A stretch of 64,000 bases of DNA from Lepturacanthus savala (taxonomy: Eukaryota > Chordata > Actinopteri > Scombriformes > Trichiuridae). Of this stretch, positions 34,950-46,600 are shown one piece after another. Where the stretch lies: assembly GCA_030544235.1 (NCBI GenBank), contig CM060465.1:35879488-35943487 (forward strand), given 5' to 3'. Below the pieces are notes generated by a model. That model was not told the DNA's origin. It saw nothing but the letters and a program-made list of their open reading frames with translations, and did no database searches. The position numbers and the translations under genes are program-made. The stretch's first letter is position 1. Every line of letters starts with the position of its first letter.

Positions 34950-35510
34950 TTCAGCCACATTTCCACTGACTGATCCTCCGAGGTCCAGGACGACCTCGGC
35001 CCCTCGTTTCCTCCCGAACAAAAGCGAGTTTTCTTTTCCTATTAGAATAATGAGATTAGCCGTCGTCGGGGGGTGAAATCGGCCGTTTTCCTCCCTCAGA
35101 GCGGGAGTTGAAGCGAAGAGGAGGAGGAAGCGGGGCTCGTTTAGGATTTGGCCTAATTGAGCTGTCAGCCGACAAGTTTGTGGACCGACTACCTCCAACT
35201 GTTAACCTCCCACCCGCCGCCCTGCTCCCGCTTTTCATGTCCAACCACCGGTTCCCGGCCCCCAGCCCAAACATTGTTGTCGGCGTTGTTGTGAACAGCG
35301 AACACGCCTCCGCCGAGCGGCGTTCCGAGGACAACAATGCGGCCTGTGATGGTCCCGGGGCTCCTGACCTGTGTTTGGTTTATCTAAGGGACACGCTGGG
35401 ACCCACAATGGGCTGGAGATAAAGGGGCCGGCAGGGGGCCAGCGCTGGACCCTGTGAACAGGACAGAGAGTCACGCTAAGGGGGACGAGCATGTGTTAAA
35501 CTCATTACCC
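34950..35510. promoter_or_regulatory. Candidate conserved non-coding regulatory element
   Basis: A 550-bp GC-rich, non-repetitive island in an AT- and repeat-rich intergenic region. It contains an inverted pair of SOX-type sites (ACATTGTTGT near 35,271 and GACAACAATG near 35,330), a TAATT...TGTCA cluster (about 35,155) and GAGATAAAG (about 35,415). All reading frames that cross it lack recognisable protein homology. It looks like an enhancer or an unmethylated CpG island. Function is inferred only. Confidence 0.45.
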
Positions 35511-35639
35511 CCCAACACAAAATGAACACACTTGTTTGTTTGTTTGTTTATCTGGGAACAAATTTACAGAAAAACAACTACTGGGATTTTGGTGAAAACT
35601 GGTGGGAGGATGTAGAATCACCCAAGAATGAACACGTTA

Positions 35640-36370
35640 TATTTTGGAGCTAATGATTGTGTTTTAGTGGATCCTAGTGGCTCCTGCTGGTCAATGGAAC
35701 ATCAATAGTTGGATTATCAGTGGTTTAGTGGATCCTAGTGGCTCCTGCTGGTCAATGGAACATCAATAGTTGGATTATCAGTGTTTTAGTGGATCCTAGT
35801 GGCTCCTGCTGGTCAATGGAACATTAATAGTTGGATTATCAGTGTTTTAGTGGATCCTAGTGGCTCCTGCTGGTCAATGGAACATTAATAGTTGGATTAT
35901 CAGTGTTTTAGTGGATCCTAGTGGCTCCTGCTGGTCAATGGAACATCAATAGTTGGATTATCAGTGTTTTAGTGGATCCTAGTGGCTCCTGCTGGTCAAT
36001 GGAACATTAATAGTTGGATTATCAGTGTTTTAGTGGATCCTAGTGGCTCCTGCTGGTCAGTTTGTTTGTTTATTAATGACTGGGATGACTTTGGTGTAAA
36101 TTGGTGGTAGGATGTTGAATCACCCAAGAATAAACTGTTTAAATTTTGGGGCATAATGATTGTTTTAGTGTGAATCCTAGTGGCTCCTGCTGGTCAATGG
36201 AATGTTAATCATTAAATTATCCATGTTTTTGTGTCTTCTAGTGGCTCCTGCTGGTCAATGAAGAGTTAATGATTAAATTAGCCACGTTTTAGTGGATCCT
36301 AGTGGCTCCTGCTGGTCAATGGAACATCAATAGTTGGATTATCAGTGTTTTAGTGGATCCCAGTGGCTCC
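35640..36370 (+). repeat. 61-bp minisatellite
   Basis: Units of 61 bp with 'cctagtggctcctgctggtc' and 'aatagttggattatcagtg', at least seven in tight register followed by diverged copies. A one-off copy of the same core lies reversed near 39,750. Confidence 0.95.
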
Positions 36371-36640
36371 TGCTGGTCTAAGTTTGTTTATCTGTAATGA
36401 AATCTACAGAAAAACGACTGGGCTGATTTTGGTGAAAATTGGTGGTAGGATGTAGAATCACCCAAGAATAAACTGTGTAAATTTTGGGGCATATCCCACT
36501 CATTAAATTTGCATAATGATTGTTTGTCAGTGTTTTAGTGTCTGCTGGTGGCTCCTGCTGGTCAATATTTGTTCATATTAATTTGCGGGAAAATGACTGG
36601 GAGGATTTTGGTGAAAATTGGTGGCAGGATGTAGAATCGA
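36370..36640. repeat. Diverged repeat flanking the minisatellite
   Basis: Contains 'gattttggtgaaaattggtgg' type text also found near 35,590, 36,090 and 37,670. The minisatellite core is therefore embedded in a larger repeated unit. Confidence 0.6.
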
Positions 36641-37222
36641 CCATTGACCAGCTCCTGACCTCATGTTGCAGCCTGATAAACGGTTCTTGGAAGCTAAAAA
36701 CACGCCAGTTCTTCTTGGCCAGGACACTCACCGGACATGTTACCCGTTGAGTTTGGGACGCTCTGGATTGACGTATACGACAGCGTGTTCCACTTCCTGT
36801 TGATATCCAGCAACTTTGAGCAGCCATTGAAGAGGAGTGGACCAACGTCCCACAGGCAACAGTCCACAACCTGATCAACTCTATGTCAAGAAGATGTGTT
36901 GCACTGTATGAGGTAAATGGTGTCACACCAGATACTGACTGGTGTTCTGAGTCCACAGACCCTCCCAATAAAACTAAACCGAACAGTTCAGAGTGGCCTG
37001 TTATTGTGTCCAGTCTATAAAGGCACACCTGGTCAATAATCACCTCTAATCAGCATGTTGATACGCCACACCTGTGAGGTGGGATGGATTATCTCAGCAA
37101 ACGAGAGGTGCTCACTATCACAGATTTAGACAGAGATGTGTGAACAATATTCTTTGAGTTCATCTCATAAAAAATGGGAGCAAAACCAAAAGTGTTGTGT
37201 TTATATTTTTGTTCAGTGTAGT
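36640..37222 (+). mobile_element. 3' part of a Tc1-type DNA transposon
   Basis: At about 36,755-36,945 the text corresponds to the C-terminus of a fish Tc1 transposase (AIEEEW and LINSMSRRCVALYE-like reading, frames disrupted). It is followed by the typical 3' UTR and ends at 37,195-37,219 with 'tttatatttttgttcagtg', the known right terminus of this family. The left end is missing, and the element interrupts the minisatellite region. Confidence 0.85.
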
Positions 37223-38100
37223 TGAATTAGCATTGTTTCAGTAGCTCCTAGTGGCTCCTGTTGGTCAACAGAAGGTTAATAGTTGAATTAGCATTGTTTC
37301 AGTAGCTCCTAGTGGCTCCTGTTGGTCAACAGAAGGTTAATAGTTGAATTAGCATTGTTTCAGTAGCTCCTAGTGGCTCCTGTTGGTCAACAGAAGGTTA
37401 ATTGTTGAGTTAGCATTGTTTCAGTAGCTCCTAGTGGCTCATGTTGGTCAACAGAAGGTTAATTGTTGAGTTAGCATTGTTTCAGTAGCTCCTAGTGGCT
37501 CCTGTTGGTCAACAGAAGGTTAATAGTTGAATTAGCATTGTTTTAGTAGCTCCTAGTGGCTCCTGTTGGTCAACGGAAGGTTAATAGTTGAGTTAGCATT
37601 GTTTTAAGGGCTCCTTAAAATGTTTATCTGTGCTTGTTTGTTTAGCAGTTTCACATAAAAACATCTTGGATGATTTTGGTGAAAATTGGTGGGAAGGTGT
37701 AGAATTGGCCAAGGATGAACCATTTATGAAATTTGTACGATGATTATTTTAGTTTTTAATGTCTGCTAGCAGCTCCTGCTGGTTGATTGACTGTTAATAG
37801 TTGAAATTGCAGTGTTTTAATTGGCTCCTAGTGGCTCCTGCTGGTCAATGGAAGGTTAATAGTTGAGTTAGCATTGTTTCAGTAGCTCCTAGTGGCTCCT
37901 GTTGGTCAACAGAAGGTTAATAGTTGAGTTAGCATTGTTTCAGTAGCTCCTAATAGTTGAAATTGCAGTGTTATAATTGGCTCCTAGTGGCTCCTGCTGG
38001 TCAACTGAACATTAATAGTTTAATTAACAGTGTTTTAGTGGATTCTAGTGGCTCCTGCTGGTCAATTAAATGCTAATAGTTGATTAGCTTAACTCTGCTG
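37222..38100 (+). repeat. Related ~60-bp minisatellite, second block
   Basis: Units with 'gcattgtttcagtagctcct', 'agtggctcctgttggtcaac' and 'agaaggttaatagttg'. It is a variant of the 35.6-kb repeat on the other side of the Tc1 insertion. Confidence 0.93.
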
Positions 38101-38119
38101 GTGATTCAGACAAAAACTA

Positions 38120-38400
38120 TCTTGACCCAGGGTGTCAAATATGTGGCCCGGGGGCCAGTAAAGGGTCCAATCTGGTCCACTGAATAATGACTAGTAAATA
38201 GTCGACTGAATCTGAAATAACAGCAGCATCATATTGTTGAAATTTACACTTTTTTCTTACATTATTTCTCTTTGATAGATTGAAGTGTATTTCTTTCTCT
38301 ACCAACTGTAGATGTTGGTATTTATACTTGAATTCCCTTGAGATCAAACTGTGCTGGATGTGGCCCATGAACTAAATCGAGCGAGTCCCTGCAGGCAGCA
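38120..38400. mobile_element. Short hAT-like non-autonomous element
   Basis: Begins with 'gggtgtcaaatatgtggccc' and ends with a reversed 'gtggcccatgaactaaat', the typical layout of short hAT-type elements in vertebrates. No transposase coding remains. Confidence 0.5.
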
Positions 38401-38409
38401 TCAGAACCA

Positions 38410-39070
38410 GATCTGTTTCTGAAACACATCGTCACTTTGTCCTTTAACCAGTGGTTTTACTGCAGAGCTCAAAGCTGCTGTGTGAAGCTGCAGAGAATCA
38501 GAGGAAGTTTATTTTTTGTTTATCTCACTCATTCACCACATTTACCCAAAAACTCAACGCTGGCACGTCAACTTCAGCCCCATTTATGTGTCATTTACAG
38601 CAGGAATGTAACATTAACATGTAACTTTTAGATTTTTCTCTCATATGGAACCAGATTGCTGCATATAAATGGACATTTTCTGATTTTTCTACCTTTAACC
38701 CCCTAAAACACGATGTTTCATGCCTTAAACTGAAATGAGACCACTGTGAAGCATTATATTATATATATATATTTATATATACTGTAAATTATAGATCAGA
38801 TCCTCCACTGATGAAGCAGGCAACAATGAGAATTCGTATAAATCTTGTTTTTGTTGGTTTTTACAGACGTATCACAGAGCAGCACATGCAGTGAAATCAG
38901 ACGCTGAGGATCTCAGGAGGTGAAACTGTTCATTTGCAGGGTTTTGCGTCAGCGGTAGAGGGTCCAGGAAGCAGCAGCAGGGGGGTCCATGTGGGTCCAG
39001 GTGGGTCTGCAGCAGGACTGTGCAGCAGGGGGGTCCAGGTGGGTCTGCAGCAGGACTGTGCAGGTCTCTG
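38410..39070. other. 3' flank of the SDR-like gene
   Basis: No coding features before the stop codon at 39,076. The - strand sequence downstream of that stop has 'aggtgggtctgcagcagga' duplicated (about 38,999 and 39,040) and probably contains the 3' UTR. Confidence 0.45.
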
Positions 39071-39075
39071 CAGGT

Positions 39076-39990
39076 CTACAGGGTCCCCTCCAGCAGCACG
39101 GTCTTGAGGTCGGCGGGGCAGCTGACGCTGTAGACGGCGTGGGAGCCGCTCCTCCGCTCCACCAGCACGGCCACGGCCTGGCCCAGGTCCAGGTGGTTCA
39201 GGTAGCCCGGGGCCAGCCGGTCCTGGGCTGCCACCCCCGTGTTGATCTTCACCTGCAGGGAAACGACCAGGGGGACGTGTTATTATAGCACTTAAAGGGT
39301 TAAAGATAACACTACTGGTGTTAACGAGGTAACTAATTAACCCACGAGGAGCAGGATGCTGCAATGAATGAATCAGAGGATTTTATCAAATGTTATTTAC
39401 ACAAAAAAAACCTTAAATAAATTCAAGTTCAGTTTTCTTATTTGGTGTAAATGCTCACATGTCATATGTCCATCAGCAATAGGGATATCCTGGTCATGTG
39501 ACCTCATAAATTATATGTCCTTCAAAATAAAAGCCCCCTTTTCACACCTAACCGTAAAAACATAGATTTTATATCACATCTTATATCAATACGTAATAGA
39601 GGGTTAAACCAATAATATAATCCAAGATGGCTCCCGCCCTGTGATGTCATAATATGCAAATTAGATGGTAAATTTAATCCCTATATAAACTCTAAAAAAA
39701 TCTCTTTCTATTTTACGGTTTCCACCCAGTTAAACTACATTGTACTGACCAGCAGGAGCCACTAGGAGCCGCTATAACATAGTAGTGATAACATATAGTG
39801 ATGCAGCAGCAGCAGTAACAGCAGTAGCAGCAGCAGCAGCAGCAGTAACAGCAGCAGCAGCAGCAGCAGTAGTAGCAACAGCAGCAGCAGTAGTAGCAAC
39901 AGCAGCAGCAGCAGTAACAGCAACAGCAGCAGCAGCAGCAGCAGCAGTAGTAGCAACAGCAGCAGCAGTAGTAGCAACAGCAGCAGCAGT

Positions 39991-40033
<43 letters not shown>

Positions 40034-40058
40034 TCAGTAACAGCAGCAGCAACAGTAA

Positions 40059-40093
<35 letters not shown>

Positions 40094-40107
40094 TCAGTAA
40101 CAGCAGT

Positions 40108-40138
<31 letters not shown>

Positions 40139-40143
40139 TCAGT

Positions 40144-40174
<31 letters not shown>

Positions 40175-40179
40175 TCAGT

Positions 40180-40222
<43 letters not shown>

Positions 40223-40257
40223 TCAGTAACAGTAGCAGCAGCAGCAGCAGCATCAGT

Positions 40258-40290
<33 letters not shown>

Positions 40291-43200
40291 TACAATAATA
40301 AACTGCTGCAGAAACATGAGAATCTGAGGTAGAACATCCTCATCTGCAGGTGTTTGTCATAGTTTCTGTGTTTCACCTGGTTGAGTTTGCAGGGCAGCTC
40401 TGGATACTCCTCCCTCAGAACCTGACAGAAGGCCAGAGAACTGGCTGCTCCCACTGTCAGGAAACCAGTTCCTGGCATCAGCAGCTTCTCCCCAGCTCCT
40501 CCTGGACGAGGAAATACACCAGAAATACATGATAAATACAACAAAAACACATGAGCAGCTCCTCCTGACACTTAAAATACATGATAAATACAACAAAAAC
40601 ACACGAGCAGCTCCTCCTCTACATAAAATACATGATAAATACAACAACAACACATCAGCAGCTCCTCCTCTACATAAAATACATGATAAATACAACAACA
40701 ACACATCAGCAGCTCCTCCTCTACATAAAATACATGATAAATACAACAACAACACATCAGCAGCTCCTCCTCTACATAAAATACATGATAAATACAACAA
40801 AAACACATCAGCAGCTCCTCCTCTACATAAAATACATGATAAATACAACAAAAACACATGAGCAGCTCCTCCTCTACATAAAATACATGATAAATACAAC
40901 AACAACACATCAGCAGCTCCTCCTCTACATAAAATACATGATAAATACAACAACAACACATCAGCAGCTCCTCCTCTACATAAAATACATGATAAATACA
41001 ACAAAAACACATCAGCAGCTCCTCCTCTACATAAAATACATGATAAATACAACAAAAACACATCAGCAGCTCCTCCTCTACATAAAATACATGATAAATA
41101 CAACAACAACACATCAGCAGCTTCTCCTCTACATAAAACTAGTCAATAAATACAGAAAAGTCAGGATCAGCTGCACCTGTGATGAACGTGTAGGTGCAGT
41201 TCGGGTCGTCTCTGACCAGAGGGAAGAAGGTTTTCCAGGATACGAACGTGCTGAACAGCAACGTCTCAATCACCTGCAGATTTAAAGAGAAACATTAAAT
41301 AAAAACATTAAAATCATCACATGTGATAAAACAACTCTGTCCTGGAGACGAGGAAAGTTGTTACGCTGTTAGAATAAAGTAGTTAATAAAGGAATCAGTC
41401 GACTGAAGTTTAGTCCTAAAACATGATGATCCTGACTAAATCTGACTTTAACCTAAACTTAATCTAACCTAAACCTAACCCTAACCTAACCCTAATCTAA
41501 TTTAAACCTATCCTTAAATTACCTTAATCTAATCTAACCTTAATCTAACCTACACCTAACTTTAATCTAACCTAAAGTTAACACTAATCTAACCTTAATC
41601 TAAAATAAACCTAACCTTAATCTAACTAAATTCTAACCCTAATCTAACCTAACATACACCCAACTTTAATCTAACCTAAACCTAACACTAATCTAACATT
41701 AATCTAAAATAAACCTAACCTTAATCTAAACCTAACTTTATCTAAACTTAACCTAACTTTAATCTAACTTTAACCTAATCCTAATATAACCTAAAGTTAA
41801 CACTAATCTAACATTAATCTAAAATAAACCTAACCTTAATCTAATCTAAACCTAACCTTATCTAAATTTAACTTCAATACGACCTAATCGTAACCTAAAC
41901 CTAACCTTGATCTGACCTAAACCTAATCTAAACCTAACCTTATCTAAATTGAATTTAATTTTAATCTGACCTAATCCTAACCTTAATCTAACCAAACCCA
42001 ACTCTGATCCAACCTAAACTGAACATTAAACTAATCCTGTTGTGTTGTGTGTTGTTGTTGGTGTTGTTGTGTCTTTGTGACATCACCCAGTGCAGGTCTT
42101 TGAGGGTCTGGGTATGGGGGGGTCCTCCCTGCCACCAGCTGAACCCCAGAGATGAAACCACATCAGTCACCTTCCCCACAGCCTGAAGAAGAGCCTGTTT
42201 GGCCTCATCAGCCCCTTCCTCTGACCCTGAAATACACAGAAATACAGGTTGTAGTCTGATCCATTACAGGTTATAGTCGGATCCATTACAGGTTATAGTC
42301 TGACCCATTGATACACAGAATTACAGGTTATAGTCTGACCCATTACAGGTTATAGTCTGACCCATTACAGGTTATAGTCGGATCCATTAATACACAGAAT
42401 TACAGGTTATAGTCGGATCCATTAATACACAGAATTACAGGTTATAGTCTGATCCATTAATACACAGAATTACAGGTTATAGTCTGATCCATTAATACAC
42501 AGAATTACAGGTTATAGTCTGATCCATCAATACACAGAATTACAGGTTATAGTCTGATCCATCAATACACAGAATTACAGGTTATAGTCTGACCCATTAC
42601 AGGTTATAGTCTGATCCATCAATACGCAGAATTACAGGTTATAGTCTGATCCATTAATACACAGAATTACAGGTTATAGTCTGATCCATTACAGGTTATA
42701 GTCTGATCCATCACAGGTTATAGTCTGATCCATCAATACACAGAATTACAGGTTATAGTCTGATCCATTATTAGACATGTTTACAGGCTATAGTCTGATC
42801 CATTATTAGACATGTTTACAGGCTATAGTCTGATCCATTATTAGACATGTTTACAGGTTATAGTCTGATCCATTATTAGACATGTTTACAGGTTATAGTC
42901 TGATCCATTATTAGACAGACTTACAGTTTATAGACTATTAAATCAGCATTTTTTACTTGTTCTGTTCTAATTTGAGCCTTTTATGTCATTTATTTTGTAC
43001 AGAGAGCTGAGATAAACCATAATTAGTGATTTCCTGACTTTCTCTGAATCGGGTAAATAAATTATTAACAGAAGACAAAAGACTAAATGTTAAACAGTAA
43101 TTGTGAAAAGGGAGTAAATAGAAAAAAAAGTGAAAATCCAAGAAAAAAAAGCAGAAAATGAGCTGGAAGAAAACGTTTACTGCTCAGTGATTTATTGATT

Positions 43201-43565
43201 TCAAACTTCACATGGAGCTGCTCCAAAAGAGCTCAAATCTGTCAAATGTGTTTTTCTAACACTAAAACTATGAAACTTTAATCTGCAGCAGGAAAACTGA
43301 AAATCCTGATTCAGAACATCAGAATTTAACCAGAATCTCAGACCTGATGATTGATTATGAATTGATTATGGATTGATTATAATCACACGCCCAGCCAGAC
43401 CTCTGACCTTCCTAACGAGGCCAGGGATCTATGTGATTTGTGACATCACAACTCACCCACGTTCCCTACGACGGTGGTGAGGCGATCCTTGGTGTTTGGA
43501 GAGATGAAGGATCGGAGTCGGTCCAGACGGCTGCTGTCTCTGGAGATAACAGCCACCCTGAAGCC

Positions 43566-43656
<91 letters not shown>

Positions 43657-46600
43657 TAATAATAATAATCATACACCATCAGAACAGATTTCTGTCCAGA
43701 TGTTTAAATAGAAACTCAAACATGTTTCTGCTTCAGGGCTGAAAAAAACATGTGATCAGTTCCAGGAGAATAAAATAAAAACATTCAACCACCATAAAAC
43801 CATGAAATATAATTTAAAACAGATGATGATGATAAGAAAGTTTGATCAATTCAGAGTTTATAGGACATTTAATCTCAAATATGAGTTAACCCTTCTTATA
43901 GCCACTAGATGCTGCACTCAAATGTAATTTAGACTCATAAAAACGTCCAAAAATTGAAATAAAGTCAAGTTAAATATTTTATTTTGGTGAATATTTTCCC
44001 AAATTCTGAATAAAAGGCAACCTACGTAGACAGTGATGCTCACATGTCAAATGTCCGTCAGCAATAGGGATATCCTGGTCATGTGACCTCATAGGTTGTA
44101 TATCCTTCAAAATAAAAGCTCCCTTTTTATAACCAACTATAAAAACATAGATTTTATATCACAGATTTTTTGAAAAGTTAAGATAAAGTAATTGTTGCCA
44201 TGGAAACACGATGTAATAGAGGGTTAAACCATGTGACACTTCATGAATATTCTATAATCCAAGTCGGCCCCGCCCTGTGATGTCATAATATGCAAATTAG
44301 ATGGTAAATTTAATCCATACATAAACTTTGGGTCGTCCTTAATATTTCTCTAATTTACAGAAAGTTTCTGTCTCTGATCACTGTGAAGTTACAGCCTTTT
44401 GAAATCAAATGTTTTAGGAAAAAAACTCTGGCGCCTTAAGGTTTAACAAGAAGAACAAAAGCCTCAATGATTCTAATTTGACATGTTTATATGACAAGTT
44501 GAGTTTTTTGGGTGTTTTAGAAGTGGCTCCAACTTCATGGAGGTCAAATATATTTTTAATGATCTTAAATTCAAGAAGGAACATTTATGCCTGTACTGAT
44601 CATACTATTCAGTGTTCGGCTTCACTCACAAAAGAATTTATTGAGAATTCATCACAGTAAATAACAGTTATTATAGAAGATGTGAAGAATGTGCAGAGTT
44701 TCATAAGTTTCTTTCATTTCTCTCGATGATTCTCACTCATTTTTTTTATTATTTGATGTTTTTTCAGCACAGTGAAGCCTGATGTTTATTAAAACTGACC
44801 GTTATACATGTTTTATTTAAGTAAAAATTGACATGAACACATATTTTTGTGTTATTTTGTATTAATAAATAAATAAATGAAAGGGACCCTCTACTTAATT
44901 GGTGTCATAATTTAATATGGTGTCAAATATATTGATAACATCCTGGGAGAATGAACTTTGTGCCATGTATAGGTAAAAAAACCGGGGGGGGAGACACAGA
45001 AGATGTGATACCCCCCAAAAATCTGTTAATACAAATAAAGATGTTATATATTGAATAAATATTAAATAAATACACAACACGTGCTGCTAAATGTAGAACA
45101 ATGTGGTTTTAATTGTTAAAAATAATTATAACCCCCCCCGTTTTTCCTCAAAGTGGTTTGATCTAAGTCTGTTTTTTTGCAGTGGGCGGGGCCAGTGGCT
45201 AACGGCTAACTTTGACAGCATTGGATGTATTATAAAACCTGGATAAAGCGCCGAATTTGTCCCAGTGGCCACTCGTGGTACTACAACAAACGTCAATAGT
45301 AAAATAGAATCCTGTAAAACTGTTAACAGGACCTAAAACCTTTAGCTATAACCCTGTTAATTACTAATCTTTGATTCTACATTTTTAAGTAACGGACTTT
45401 TTATCCATCAAAAACGTTTCTAACGGCCTATTCTAAAGTCTCTATTCCTAGCGTGACGTCACAGTACGATCTCGGAAGCGAGGACGTTTTATTTATTTTA
45501 AAATAAATTATTTTAATACTTTATTTTAATTATACTATATTTTGTATTTTAAATGTAATCAGCTAGTGAATTAAACGACTCAAACCTGATTTTTTTTTTT
45601 CGCCCCGGGGCCATCGTGACGTCACAGATGTGCGACGCAGCGCGGTCTCGAAAGCGATGACGTTTTATTTATTGATTCATTTATTTATTTTTAAAACAAC
45701 CTTTTTTTTCTTAATATGTTCAGCAAGTTTACTCTTTCTTACCGCCCCGGGGCCACTTAACGCGGAAATAAACCCGGAAGTCGGGGACTCCTTCAGCGTT
45801 TGCGCCAGGCGAGCAGCTTCCATTGAAACGAATGGCGGCCATTTTACAGTCCGCTAGCTAACTGTCATCCATGTTTGACAGTTAGCTACTAGCTAGCTAC
45901 GTGCGATCAAACACTCAAACTGACACTTAGAAGCCAGTAATTCATTTATCACACCACTAGTCCAAAATCAGTCTATTTTTTAACAGTTTAACTGGTTAAA
46001 TCAGACCTAATGATCGTTAACGAGTTCTATTGACGTCAGTTACCATAGCAACAGCTAATAGGGGAGGGAGGGAGGAACAGGAAAAAGAGTAGAGAGAGGA
46101 GCACGTGGTCCTCCATCAAAGATATTACTAGTTTAATTAATTAATTATCTCATTACATTACGTATAAATATAAATAAATACGAAAAAATAAATAAATAAA
46201 TAACGCAATTCACGCACTGGTAAAAATGTAGAGAAATGGGTGCTATTCCCCTGGTGAGATATTTATTTTATTAACATTTATTGTCATGAGTCTCATGTTT
46301 AAAAGATTTTTAATCACACTGGTGTTTAAAGGGTTAAAATTATTAGTAGTTAGTTGCTATGATGAGGACTGAAGTTGAAAAAAGTGGAAATAATATCACT
46401 ATATAATATTTTATAGCAGTTTTTTCATAGAAAAACATCGTGTTGTTGTTGTTGCTACTAATTAATTCTCATTTTTTACGTTTTATTTCTAAATGGAAGA
46501 AGCTGAAGATAAAATATTTCACTGATCACATGGGACAGATAAAGAGGATTTATTGATTGTTTGGCGTAAACAAACTTCTGAAAATTCAGAAAATGATTGA

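Noticed and set aside
39762..40327. Poly-Ala and poly-Leu open frames
   Set aside because: Translation of an interrupted CAG/CTG microsatellite in an intron.
40357..41285. Repeat-protein-like frames on both strands
   Set aside because: Product of the 52-bp minisatellite; only the small true exons at 40377-40501 and 41177-41273 (- strand) are coding.
41435..42020. A true chromosome end
   Set aside because: The repeats are degenerate and lie between two exons of one gene.
42235..42935. Regular repeats that could suggest a CRISPR-like array
   Set aside because: No unique spacers between repeats, and the setting is a vertebrate intron.
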